A DNA stretch of 64,000 bases. It comes from Ulota crispa (taxonomy: Eukaryota > Streptophyta > Bryopsida > Orthotrichales > Orthotrichaceae). The notes beneath the pieces are model-generated. The model saw only the letters and a program-made list of their open reading frames with translations, did not search any database and was not told where the DNA came from. The stretch covers positions 12,372,539-12,436,538 of the forward strand of contig OY987248.1 of NCBI GenBank assembly GCA_963920765.1, read 5' to 3'. The position numbers were made by a program, and so were the translations under genes. Positions 36,491 to 48,386 of this stretch are shown here, piece by piece. Within the stretch, counting starts at the first letter, position 1; every line of letters begins with the position of its first letter.

Positions 36491-37309
36491 GCAGTCAATC
36501 TCGGTGCCTTCCTATGTTGGTAACTGATTCTTGAGACATGGGTACTAGCAAAAATATTCACTTGGACACAGCAAACCATACCGTTACAAAGAAGACATAA
36601 AAACCGACTACGTTAACACGTGTACAAGTGCCACTCAATTTAGGGAGAGCAAACCATAGCAATTGAACAAACAAGACTAGCAGTAAGGGAGACCGTGCAC
36701 GTCTTTCACACACATACTGAGTTCTTCAACTAGTATGTGAGAAGAAGTAAGTGGTATTAATCTTACTTCTTTTATCATTTCAAAGTAGGCCTATATGGCT
36801 GCAAAGGAATTGAACATTACAAATTTCTTATCCAAAAAATAGAAATAACATGTCACGACACTACACCATACATCTTGCGCGCCGAGGTACGTTTTGGTGA
36901 CCAGCCTCTGCATTGCATGATCATGCGAAGGTCTAATCTAACAACACACCGGACCAAGCTCACTTCTTCATTACCTTGCAATTCTTGGACCCACGTCTCG
37001 CTTGAGGACCCTCATCTTCGGCATCGCCGTTGGCTCTACCAACTACTTTGATGAACAAAGTGAATGCTTGCAGTCCAGAGATCTACATCCGCATGGTGCC
37101 AGAGCTACATCCCTAGTGCCGTCCTCGTTGCCTTTCATGCCGCTATACATCCAAGAGGGAGATGAATCGGCTACCGCTTGCGTAGCGGGCTCCTCATGCA
37201 CTACAAATTCAAGTGGTGCAACCTCTCCGCCCTTTCTTGAACATACCACGGAGACCCGAGTATTCAATATTCTAATAGAGCTTTCAAAAGAAAAGGTAAC
37301 ACATTCCAA
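36491..37309 (-). pseudogene. Probable N-terminal exon region of the SET gene
   Basis: An open - strand stretch at 37,309-37,043 contains TRVSVVCSRKGGEVAPLEF and a cysteine cluster PCGCRSLDCKHSLCSS that could belong to a pre-SET-like or linker region. It lies just upstream of the recognisable SET exons in the same orientation. Splicing between them is not established. It may be part of one larger gene that starts further upstream. The assignment is inferred from position. Confidence 0.4.
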
Positions 37310-38430
37310 TAGTTACTCAGTGTATTGGATAGGTGACTATGGACTAAACCGCTTTAACTATTCATTGAATGTTATTTTCATTAATCTTATGCTGAGAATT
37401 GTCTAAAACCAACTATATAAAGAGAATGTGCTATTCATGTACCCGACTATGTTATAATCGCAAAAGCAGAGTAATAGATAGAAAGGACTATATCCGTTGA
37501 TCACTCTCGCAGTTTAGTCAGTTTGCTCTACAGCGGTTTTAGGGTTTGCAATGAATTACAAATGCATGCAGTTAAATGAATTTGTTTAGATCATTAGTTC
37601 AAAGCCCAATTGTCAAGGTAGCACAGTGTATAAGAGTCTGACGGTAAAGAATGTATTATCGCAACTTGGTCAGTACTGGAGAGCAACCACCACTTGCAAC
37701 TTCTTTTCACATGAAATTGATATTGGGAGCATATTTGCTTATTTAAGTATTCTGTAATAGAGTATAGCACTATGGAATTTCCCCTCAATAATATATGATA
37801 CGGCAGAAGTGAATTGCGTTGAAAAGTAATAGACCACTATGCTTTGACCATGTAAGTCCTTATATTTTTTACTTTCGCAATTCAAAAAATGTACTCAGAT
37901 GTGTAATGATGTGAACTTTATAGCAACAGCACAGTAAAATCGCTTCAGTTCTCTTATTGGTCATGACTCCATGTATTGATTCAAACCATGTAAATTATGA
38001 TGCAAATTAGAAGGGGACCCCAATTCAAAGCAAATGCACCTATTACAAAAATTCAAAATCTCATTTAATGGTCAGTGCACTTGCCGAGGTTCAGTCACTG
38101 CCACATCAAATCTTCTTATCAATAAGTGCATGTTTTTGTATGCGAATTCATTCCGTGCACGGTTACTTACAAGTTCACGTATTTAGTGTGATTAGCGGTC
38201 CTTGCAAGACAACTAATAAGATCTACAAATAATATAGTGGATTACAAACAACAAATTGAGGGCACCTTAATCAGTTAGTACTACATAAGACAAATTATTT
38301 CCTTTCCTTGACAATTGTCATGCTACGTGATCTAGATGTGCAGTAAGCACACAATGAGGAAGTTCATGGCATTCAATGACCCCGTCGTCAAAGAACAAAT
38401 TAGTTACATATATTCTATACTTGCAATAAT
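37310..38430. other. Spacer or intron between decayed - strand exons
   Basis: No exon or repeat was recognised. AT content is higher than in the flanking coding blocks. Confidence 0.4.
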
Positions 38431-41400
38431 TCATAGACAATCATTGTGGAAGACATATCCGGATAAAATTAAGTAGAATATAACAACAAGAAATGCAAGG
38501 AAAAGTTTCTTACCGCTATTGAGTTTCTGCAAAACTCTAAGTGCCTCCTCAAAAAACTCCATATAAGCGTCTTTTCTCGGCTCCTCCCTACTAACTCCAA
38601 GAGCAGTTTTTGCAGGCGCAGCAAGACTGGATCCCCTTGGCATGCTGGCATTGACTTCTCCGCAAACCTTTTGATGCAAATAGCACGCAAAAAGAATATG
38701 CATCAGAAAAGATCACTTTGACGAGATTCCTTTCTAGGCAGCTAGAAGGACATGTGGCAAGGAGTAAAAACCCACCTCCATGTCATTATCTACCGGCTTA
38801 GTGTCTAAGACGGACAACTCCTCATCAGTAAGGTCTGTTGTTGCTTCAGTGTAGGCCAAAGGATTTTGATCGACCTTGCACTCTTTGTCCACATCCTCCA
38901 CCATAGACGCAACACCTAAACTACTCGCAATGCCATGGACTTTGTCGTCAGGAGCGTCAGTGCTAGAGGGGGCAACCACTGCACTTGGAATCGTCTCTAA
39001 AGACGGTGGGATGAAAGCGGGAGACAAGTGCGTGAAGTCGGAGGGGAAACTTAGTGACACACGCTTCCCTGGAAGACGCATTCCCCGGTCTTCAGCTTTT
39101 GCTAGGGATGTGGAGAATGTGATGTCGGATGCCGAAGCTGTACCCGCAACACCACTTGCACCCACCATGTCGATACCTGCCACGTAGAGAAGCAAGGATA
39201 TTGACGTTAATAAACCACACAAAAACCGGCCCCGTTGAACTCTAGCAAGAGTAGCTTAAATAGTTCATAGTTTAGTTCAAGAGCTGAAGTCATGGCTCAA
39301 AACATAGGATGAAACTACGCAAGTTCAGTACTAACCTAAATTTGGAAGACCTCCAGTGGGCTTCAGTTGAGCAAAGTCAAGTCTAGACCCAGGAGTGATA
39401 CTGTCACACGTGGCTGCACTTTTGTTGTTCTCGTCTACACCAGAGAAATTGCAAGCTTTGAGCCACATTGGAGAAACTCAACCATAATCTAAAGCCGCGT
39501 AGTCTTAGGATTCTCTAAACCAAGAAGTAGCGCACCACGGGTGGTAGAAGTGCTTGCAACTACATATCAATGCGTGCCAGTATGGAAAACCATTTGAGCA
39601 TAAAGCACAAGCCGGTGCAGGTGGCATTTCTCCAAAATTTGGCATTGAAAGAGTGTCAAAACTGGGCGTGGAAAGTGGCGCCAGATGCACAACGCAGCCT
39701 AGACGTCTCGACTGTAGAAGCAATTGCTCTTCATGCAGTGCAAGCAAGTACCAACTCAACAATTTTAGGCGTCGGCTAGTACGCACCTGCTCCACCTCTA
39801 ATAGACGCTTCTGCATCATGAGGTTTGCAAGTTTGTCCAAGTTGTTACGAAGCATGTCATGCATCTGGTTGTCCCCAACAACTTTTTGACGCCACCCTTC
39901 CATGTCGTCGCCGATGGGGAGATCAAATGTAGTTCCAAACTTTGCGAACTGCTTTACTAACTGCTCAACCATGGCTCTGCAAAAGGAAGACTCCTTGTCG
40001 GCATCGGCCAAACTTGTCGTGATGTCACCAAAGTCGTCAACAAGATGTCCACCTCTCCCTCGACTTTATTTAACACAGTCTCCATATTGCAGTTCCTAGA
40101 AAATACGCATCGTTAATAAGCGTTGGTCATTCATGGAATATGTGAAACTGTACATGCAAATGAACTAATAGGTTGGGTCAAAACTGAAAAGGGAATTCAA
40201 TGTTAAATACAGTGGATTTTGCGTTTACCTTGACAACAGCATGTCAAAGTCGAAGGTGGGGATTGTGAACTTCGAGTGAGGGGCAATGTCATCTCCATGC
40301 TGGTCCTCCACATGAAGTGGTTCTGCGACGGACCGGTTAACCGCTGCCTTGTTATCCTTCTCAAAGCTTCCTTGGATTATGGAGTTCAATTCTGACGCCA
40401 CATTGAGGTTGTTATCTTTTGCTGCTTTGAGTATGAGGAGCCAAGTCCTCATGCAAACCCTATAGTTGCTCTACTGAAGCTGGTTAGTGTTTGCCGCAAA
40501 GTCCGCCCAGTCAATGCTCTCACCGTGTTTGTGTTGTAAGACGAAACCCATCGCTAGTTCCTTTGCAATGTGATGGGCCGGGATTTCTTTTTGGTAACAG
40601 AGGCAGTAAAGAGACTCCACTTCTCGTCGCTCAGCGGTTGTTAATCTTTTTGCTAAGCTGTAGCCGTTCCAACTCTTGTCAGGGCCAAACACTGCCTCCA
40701 TTTCAATGACTGGGACGTGCTTACCAAGTTTGAGCTTGTGCGGGTTGATGCCGATGCTGCTCAGCTTGAACTTGTAGCAAAAATCTTCCTTTGACAGCAT
40801 GTGAGGGGGCCTTCTCAAAGGCATCTGCAGATCATCCAATGCCTTCCTGCATTGGTCGGCCGTGTACCTCTTCTTGGCATGCTTTGGTTGCTGGAGTTCA
40901 TACAATCAACAAAGGAGTTTAGTACACTGATCAAAACTAGTGTGACTATGCTGGACTTACTCAACAAGCATGCAGGTATTATATCTCTTAATTTTGCATG
41001 ACCCAAAAAAGGGGAAAAGTCTGGATTGGAGACTTACCTTGAACTTTGCTAGTCTGTCAAGGAGGAGTTCACGTCGTCGTCGTCGTCGTCGGTGTGATAG
41101 TCAGACTTGTTTGATTCATCTTTCCTCTTTGACCCCCCAAGCTTCACCGATGTTGACGGAGGTCCAGCCGATGGAGCAGGAGCTTTGTTGATATCATTGA
41201 CCTCACGATTGTTGGCCTCAGCAGTCGGAGGTAGAAGTTAGTGGACGCCATGCTGTTGACCGTCGCCGTCAATTGAACTATCTTTGGAGGTAGCACTCCT
41301 TTGCACCCGGGAACAATGTCTTTACTGCTCGCTAGGGTCAATCCAACATCCTTCTCCACCAAGGGGGGGCCCCCCTCCTTGGATTTCTTTCCTCTAGAAT

Positions 41401-41773
41401 GGAAAGTCCTCCTGTAGGTCGTCGGAGCCCCAGCGTCGTGCCCGTCAACTGCCAATTGCGGGATTGGTGCGTCACCGTTTCTCCCCGCTAATACAGCCTG
41501 ATGCGCAACATCTTGTAGACCACCCCACGCGTGCAGCTTAACTGTGTCAGGCTTTCGAAAGTCCCTAGATGGGGGAACTGGTCGAGCATCTTGGAAAAAA
41601 ATATGTTTATAGAATTCTAGAAAAATCAACGACAACAATGTCCTTTCATGAGTACATGTTGTGCGACGACAGGTGGGTTCAAGGTCTAATGGGTTGAATG
41701 TGAAGTCGTGCATCTCTTTCAATTCCAATAATGCAGTAGTAGTATTTGACGTCCTATATTTAGCACTATGCAA
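38431..41773 (-). pseudogene. Unrecognised zinc-finger gene of the large element, several exons
   Basis: The - strand coding blocks, in order, are: 41,595-41,030 (Pro/Ala-rich linker then an acidic DDDDDD run, donor at about 41,030), 40,888-40,230 (opens QPKHAKKRYTADQCRKALDD and includes PVIEMEAVFGPDKSWNGY and LCYQKEIPAHHIAKELA, one in-frame TAG before SNYRVCMRTW), 40,095-39,350 (helical region MVEQLVKQFAKFGTTF then a zinc finger CALCSNGFPYWHALICSCKH followed by YHPWCATSWF), 39,180-38,780 (Ser/Thr-rich, acidic) and about 38,690-38,515. The finger has C-x2-C, C-x-C, H and C spacing like RING/PHD-type fingers but I cannot name the family. The stops inside (for example after WFRES and after DYAALDYG) are one base from Gln or Arg codons. 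It lies on the same strand as the SET exons and may be the 5' half of one gene. Confidence 0.6.
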
Positions 41774-42500
41774 TACTCTATGAAATACTATTTAATACAA
41801 CTAAGTATTGGGATGTGTGGTTATGGGGTACTACGTGACGGAGGAAGCAATTGGAATTGCAACTACGGGACCCTCAACTCTTACTACTGGACCATCCTAA
41901 AACGTTCTTGGAAATGCATGTAGAGTACTAAATTATCCTTGAAGGAAGTCGTTAGTGTTACACCACAAAGGGAAGATACTAGGAAGTTGTATGGGAGTAC
42001 TAAGTGATGGGAGCTCATGTTCATACATTGACGCGGTAGATTTTGAGAGTATCTTCAAGTGGTACGGGGCATTGCCTAAATAGTGGGATCAGCAATGGAG
42101 GACTACGTAAGAGCTCAAGCAGTCTTTGGCAATGATTATAATACTGATAGATTTTAGTGGCTCCAACGGAAAGAGTTCCAAGTAATACTAAGACCCAAGA
42201 GTGCTAGTAGGATGGTCCTCATTATCGTTGTTTTTTGCAAACAATGACTTGCAGAGGAAGGGAATTGCGGGTAGTGGATGATGCAGGGGTTGTTACTAAG
42301 GACATGTAGGACTACGGGGGGCACTTCCGGCAGTTCGAGGCGCAAACTAAACATGTCAAAGGAGGAAAAGGGCAATAGAGGTGTAAACAAAGCAAAGTAA
42401 ATGGACTATGTAATGCACATGAGTACTATACAGGGTATTTACTAATGCGGGATTTAGCAGCCAAGTACAGCATGTGTTACATGGGATACTACAAACAACC
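41774..42500. repeat. Second zone of GTACTAC/ACTACG words
   Basis: Words such as GGTACTACGTG, GAGTACTAA, GACTACG and ATACTA recur about every 40-50 bp, as in the transposase intron. This supports reading 29.3-42.5 kb, or more, as one element. Confidence 0.5.
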
Positions 42501-43779
42501 TATACTATTGATTGGAGTGTTGTCAAGGACATGGGAAATAGATTCCCTTCTAAAAGTTGGCGCAGTGAAACTTGGAACGATGACCAGGATTTGAAAGTCG
42601 CGCGTATCCAAACTAAGGTAAGTTTGTGAAGAAGTTGGAAATGTGAAGTAATGGGGTGGGGGGGAGGGGGTTGGGGTTGGGGGGTTTGTAGGCAAATGGA
42701 TGGCTACAAAGTTGAGAATAGACCAATTCATTAGGCTATATTACCGAAGGAAGCCTAACCAGCCAGATTTTAATCTTGAACGTAATAATACAAAAGTATT
42801 ATTGGAAGAGAGAAATATTGAAACAAAAGTTCTTGTTGTTCATTTTCATCTGAGGACCCTGTGAAGGTGTTTGTGTCTTTGCTTGTTTAGACCATTGGTT
42901 CATGTCCTCGTCATGATTATTTTGAGTTCAATGAATGAAAATGTGAAGGGGATAATGTAAGCAGAAGTTCCATTACAAGAGAGGGAATCTTGAGATAATG
43001 ATGTCAGACACCTAACTTCAAAGCAATGAACAAGCCAACTCAATGGGAGGACGTAGGTAAGACGTGAGACCATATTAATGAGTGTAGAGTATGTATTGTA
43101 GTTTTGGAAAAGCTATGTGTAGAATTTTTTTACACTGGTTACCTTTATATCCTTATCCTTCTCCCTTGTGATTGTAGATGTTCTGAATATGAGTAGAAAC
43201 AATACTTATAGTATCTTGGTTTCTCATAGGAGCCCTGGTTCATTATAGTAGCAGTTGATTTTCAAGGAAATCTGAAATCAATGAAAGGACTGTTCATGGG
43301 TGGAAATTCAAATACTGACTATGAGACAACATTATTTTCATTGTAGTGAAGTTGTAGTTGATGAGACATATAGCTTGAGAGGACTTTGACTGTTTTTGGG
43401 GTCGGTTTCAGTGGATTCCACGTAAACTTTGTAGCAATGCAAAAATGAATTTACAAATTGCACGCAACTGAATTTAGTGAAGTTCCCATGCAAATCCTAA
43501 GCTCCTAAAGATAGGTACAGCTGAATTCAACTGAAGGAATTTTTTAATAGTTCCATGAAGGTTGTTTGTATGTGCTTCAATTCGTCTAGTTGTTCCATTA
43601 GGGCAATGGAGAAATTGGCTTATAGAAGTCATGGTAGCCATGTGCTTCAATATGAGAGGAATGAGGCAATGAATTAAAACTAATTAACCGAGTTAGGGAC
43701 AAGTGTAATATTTGAGTAATCCTTGTTTACTCCAAGTCCAAGGGAAGACCTATACTGGTCGTCTAGCCTCCTAAGCTTG
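42501..43779. other. Unassigned DNA, probable right part of the large element
   Basis: A G-rich tract (42,655-42,690) is the only notable feature. No exon or terminal repeat was found. Confidence 0.35.
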
Positions 43780-44610
43780 ATTACCCTAAATCTAGTAGTA
43801 GTTCAAGTAATATGTGAAGTATGCAACCGTGAACCCTAAACCCATCGGCGGTAAATCAGAGAAAGAGGAAAGGGTGAAATTCAAAAGGGCAGTAGTAACC
43901 AGTATCTTAAATCCTAAATCCAACCTCAAATGGATCTTTATGGAACTAATGAATGCCAAGTTATTTCAGAGAGAGTATACAACAGAAGTGAACCTCTAAC
44001 CTTCAGAAATACAATGTGATGGCTAGAAAAGTAGGGCCTCTAAAATAGAAGCTGAACTCCTGAACGCTGTGGCAAACCTGCTCAAGACCCCTACATTAAC
44101 TTGCCAAAATCATCTTAAGCAAACGGACATTGAATGCAAAGCCCTGAACCGTAAACCCTAAACCGCTTTGAAAGGAATGAACCCTGAACCCTGAAGCAAC
44201 GACAGAGAACCAACATGTGCTTCCCGTAAATAAAACCCTAAACGGCCACTTCAATATAAATGAGAAGTAGTGATTCAATGGAGACTTACGGTGGCCATGC
44301 TTTAAGCAAATGGGAGCGTCGAAGGTGAACACGCGCCTAGCAATCCCCAAATAGTCAATCCTTGAACTGCCTGCAGGGAGCTGATGGAGTTGGTCCTGAA
44401 ACTCCAACTTGCCGCTCCCTCTGTCAAAATACATGAACCCCAAAACTCCAAGTCCACGATGCCGTACCCTAAACCTAGTAATAGCAGACTACCCTCAGGA
44501 ATTAGAAAACCCTAGCACGAAAGCATGTGCACTGTAATTTTGCACTTGCGCAAGGTAACCCATGCCACACCCTCTGTTGCAATCAAAAAAACACGACAAA
44601 GGAAACCCTA
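43780..44610. promoter_or_regulatory. Cluster of telo-box-like AAACCCTA motifs
   Basis: ACCCTAAA or AAACCCTA words occur at about 43,787, 43,834, 44,155, 44,232, 44,463, 44,505 and 44,603, with variants ACCCTGAACCCTGAA near 44,180. Telo-boxes are known plant promoter elements bound by Myb-type and GH1-type factors. Here they surround a candidate first exon on the - strand. A regulatory role is inferred. Confidence 0.45.
44290..44443 (-). CDS. Candidate first exon, unrecognised
   Basis: An ATG at 44,443 opens a 51-codon stretch beginning MGFMYFDRGSGKLEFQDQ and ending FDAPICLKHGH at a good donor (CACC|GTAAGT, 44,290/44,289). It could be the first coding exon of the - strand zinc-finger/SET gene, but no linking exon was found in the 2.5 kb before 41,773. 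The encoded segment matches no domain I know. Confidence 0.4.
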
Positions 44611-45585
44611 AGCAGTGATCCTTACAATGCGGCAATGGAGACATTCAAAATCAAATGGGGCCCGCTTTTGCAGGGGATGAAAATTGTGTCAGTGAGTGAC
44701 ACGTGACGCGGCCTGCAATACACCGCACGCCACCATTTATAACACCCAACCTCTTGGCTTGACACTTGTTGCAGTTCCAAAAGATTTGGTGTGACATGGA
44801 TGGTTCAAATTGTCAATGTTAAGGCACTCTAGAGTACTACAAGTATTGGTAGCACTGCAAATGCTAAGCCTGGAAACAGCACTTTTGAGACAAAACCATT
44901 AAGTGTTTCTTGCAATCACCCATCTCCACTTTTTTTGAAGTTATTTTATTCTAGAAGCATAAAAAACATTCTATACAAAATAAATTTAAAGCAATAGACT
45001 AAAGTAATCATTAGCCTACAATCTCAACCAAACCTTGAAGGATCACTTTTTGAAATTTTAAGGTACATCTTGAGAAAAAGAGTCTTTTATTGAACCCCAT
45101 GCATATGGATTTTTTGATGTTAAAATCCACTCTAAGGCATCTATTATGTTTTCCTATTTTGATAAATAAAAAATACCTTGTAATAGTTAATTTGACTTAA
45201 AAAGTATTTTAACTACTTTGCCATATGTTTATGCATTTTTGCATTTTAAATTCAAAAATAGAAACCACCTTATAGTAACTCTAACATGATTTTTGAATTT
45301 TACACCAATGACCTTTAAGAACCAAACAAAATATGAAGGCAATTTCTTAATAAGATTTCACGTGCTCTACAAATATAATGATGCCATTATAAGAATGTTG
45401 ATGTCTTGTAAACACAATCACATAGTTTAAACATGAAAATGAAAAAAAATGTATAAAACTTAATTCTACCTTTGTAGGTAAAATATGCATATCTGTTATT
45501 GGTCTACTTTGTAATCTAGCATGTTTACTTGAACCTTATCTCTTACTTCATTGTAGGTCACAACTTATTGATATTGGATATGATC
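44611..45585. other. AT-rich intergenic DNA, nothing recognised
   Basis: Composition returns to the AT-rich background. The large element therefore probably ends near 44.6-44.9 kb. Confidence 0.4.
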
Positions 45586-45599
45586 CATACATTCCATTA

Positions 45600-46030
45600 G
45601 AAAAATTTGGGCCCTCAATAAGGCCCTGAGTTTCCAAGCATGGGAACCTTAGGCCCATTACACCAAACTCTGCACATGCGCAATCTGACGTGGTACCAAT
45701 GGTGCCATGTTTCTAATTTTTTTCTAAGACTTTTATATATTATTTATATTTGTATATATATACTAGAAAGGAGCCCATTGCAATGCAATGGCAACACAAA
45801 TATGATGAAATGATGATTATATTCAAGCAAAACTTGATGCATACAAATTGTAACCATCTGATCTCAACACAAATAGTAACTCCTTATCTAGTTCTACTCT
45901 CAAGATTATGTTCAAGTGCAGTTAGGATTACAGTCACTAAGTAAAGACATGGGAGCGATGAAAATAATTGGATGAAATAATTAGATGAAAACGTGACTGA
46001 TTTTGTGAAAGAGGGTCATGACACTTTGCA

Positions 46031-46102
<72 letters not shown>

Positions 46103-46180
46103 TAGCCACTAGCAGCGCTGGTTTCCACATCGGGAACAAAAAATTTAAAGGCTTTATTGAGGGCTCCCATTCTCTATAAT
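45600..46180. mobile_element. Possible inverted-repeat element containing a (TA)n tract
   Basis: GGGCCCTCAATAAGGCC near 45,610 is mirrored by GGCTTTATTGAGGGCTCCC near 46,150, giving a ~560-bp unit. A pure (TA)n tract occupies about 46,034-46,101. The pairing outside these short ends is poor, so this is tentative. Confidence 0.4.
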
Positions 46181-47108
46181 GCATGTTAGCTATCATTATA
46201 TCTCCGGTATCAATTACACTTCAAAACATCAATTTCCCACAAAATAACCTCACAAACTACTTGATACAAACCACTTAATTTATGATAGATTTTCTTTTGG
46301 TATCCATGTATTTAGTCATGGCACTCCTTATCATTAGCACTAATAAATTTCATATGGTACCCATCTCCTAACTAGGATTTTTGTACATTTATTTGATGAC
46401 TTGCAAATTAGAACTTATGCACTAAAATCTATTCTTTACAAGTAGTTGAGATCTCAAACATCACCAATGAAACTCACTCTCCATAAATTAATGAAATCTC
46501 ATGCACTAAAAATAAAACACATTTTTTGTTAGTAAGAGAACTCATTTTTCATTAGCCATTGAGATCCCAAACATCACTACTAGAATTCATTCTTTGTAGG
46601 TCATTAAGATCTCAAAAGTCACCTAATTGGTGTCAAAAGTTGCACAAAAATATCTCATGGCGCAATGAAGGTTGCAAAGGGGCTTCATCACCTCAATGTC
46701 CTATGAGATAATAGAATTTATCATAGCACCATGCAAGAGTGTGGAGGAAACCATTCCTTTTCATGCTACTCTTTGCAATCTTTGGTAGTTTTCCTTCCTC
46801 TCTACAAAGTCTAAATGAATTATTCCTTGAGGATGTTTTTAGAATTTTAAAATTAAGATTGTGAAATGAACTACTTACAAATGAAAACTTAAAATTTCTC
46901 TTTAGATAGAAGGTTATATTATGGACAAATTTTATCCTAGTGGTTCTATAAAGTACTAGTCAATATAATATGCATTTGAATAAGACAACCAAAAATTTAT
47001 TACAAAATTGATAGCCCAAAATTATTGTAACTAAAATTCTATTTTTGAATGAAATTTGATGCTTTCAAGACTTATGATTAGTACACATAGGAGAGTAAGA
47101 GAGTTGTC
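46181..47108. other. Intergenic DNA with a short dispersed motif
   Basis: GAGATCTCAAACATCAC / GAGATCCCAAACATCAC / AAGATCTCAAAAGTCAC recur near 46,450, 46,560 and 46,608, each followed by an AATTCATTCTTTGTAGG-like or AACTCACTCTC-like block. This suggests a ~110-bp then ~50-bp spaced degenerate repeat. No gene was found. Confidence 0.4.
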
Positions 47109-47232
47109 ACTACAAGGAAACTATGGTTGAATCTACAAAAAAGTTGACAAAGATTGTGACCTAATCTATAGTATATTGTAGATTAGGTTACAATCTTTGT
47201 CAACTTTTCTATAGATTTGACCATGGTTTCCT
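47109..47232. mobile_element. Long perfect-type hairpin, ~57-bp arms
   Basis: The left arm (47,114-47,170) and right arm (47,178-47,232) are nearly exact reverse complements around a short loop (ATAGTATATTGT). AAGTTGACAAAGATTG and CAATCTTTGTCAACTT form the core. The left end reads CACTACAAGGAAAC, close to the CACTACAAGAAA terminus of plant CACTA transposons. The right end does not mirror CACTA exactly. It could be a CACTA-derived MITE or a hairpin small-RNA precursor. Confidence 0.65.
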
Positions 47233-47803
47233 TATTACATGTAATAAGGATGTAAACAAAGCAACTTGTGTTGGTATTGCTTAATATTAAGGTCATTTAA
47301 ACTTCTAACAAAATAAAAGAACAACAAGTAAATTTACAAAACACAATAAAAATTTGGGTATAGGTAATTTGCATTTTATTTCTTGCCACAAGTGACACAT
47401 GCAACCTAGTGAGAAGAACCCAAGCCCTTAAAGTAGTGATGAAAAGCACCATCTCCTAAAGCAACCAATTATTTTACAAAATACCCAAATATCATATTTC
47501 ATTTTTCCCTAAAATGTGAATCACTTATACATGAAGTCATCACACAATGAACAATTCTCAGTATGAGGTGTTTTTGTGTCCCTTATCCTAGTCTAACATG
47601 TCACAACCATGTACAATAAAACTCCTCTAAATCAATATCCTCTGAACTGATATCCTCAATAATCTGATACATAACACAAATCTCAATGTCAAACCATATA
47701 TCGGTCATAAACCAAAGCAATTAATTCAATAGTAATAATGCTCCTTGGTGCTATCTGGGCACTAATCTCAAGGTCACTTCATTTACACTTTCACAAAATT
47801 AAT
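47233..47803. other. Intergenic DNA, nothing recognised
   Basis: No gene or repeat could be supported. Confidence 0.4.
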
Positions 47804-48386
47804 TACTCCTTCCGTCCCATTATAAAACTCCAAAAAACTTCTCCATGAGGGATTAACTGTATTTTTAGTCATTATGCTAGCAAAAAATGCATTCTAGAAT
47901 CAATATACCACCTACCAAATATTTGCAAAATCTCAAGTTTTTATGTTGACGTTTCGATATCCAAATTTCATGCAAAAAGTACCATAATAGTGCATACTTT
48001 GTGAAGGCTGCCAGCTCCTCATTGTTTTAGTCTTTTTACTATTGATACATGTGTTCTAGAATCAACATACCATCTACCAAATGTGTGCAAAATCTCCAGC
48101 TTTGATGTTGTCATTTAGGCACCCAAATCCATGCAAAAAGTACCATATTTGTACATGTTGCTAGCTCCTCATTACTGATGATTTAAAGATTAGTAGCAAC
48201 AATGGTACCTCATATGGGCAAGGCCAAGCTTGTTAGGAGAGGGATGCTCTTTAATTGCTTAACTTGCCCCATGATCGTTGGACATGACAAAAGAAATTTC
48301 AGCAATTGAAATTAGCAAAAGGGAGCTTTTTAGTGGACAAGAACTATGCCTAATTTGGAGTTTTATATTGGGACTGAGGGAGCAAT
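47804..48386 (+). mobile_element. Stowaway-type element, copy B (~583 bp)
   Basis: It begins TA then CTCCTTCCGTCCCATTATA and ends with the mirrored TATATTGGGACTGAGGGAG. The interior aligns with copy A at 16,976: the tandemly doubled block containing AATCAATATACCA, CCATGCAAAAAGTACCATA, and the unique GATGATTTAAAGATTAGTAG are shared. The right TA target copy is shifted or mutated. Confidence 0.85.

Noticed and set aside
37002..37406. 134-codon + strand frame
   Set aside because: It is antisense to the probable SET-gene exon, which has the more protein-like composition, and has no motif of its own.
38876..39889. Plus-strand frames opposite the zinc-finger gene
   Set aside because: They are mirror images of the minus-strand coding blocks and lack any motif.
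45981..46196. Minus-strand open frame rich in alternating Ile-Tyr
   Set aside because: It is simply the translation of the (TA)n microsatellite.
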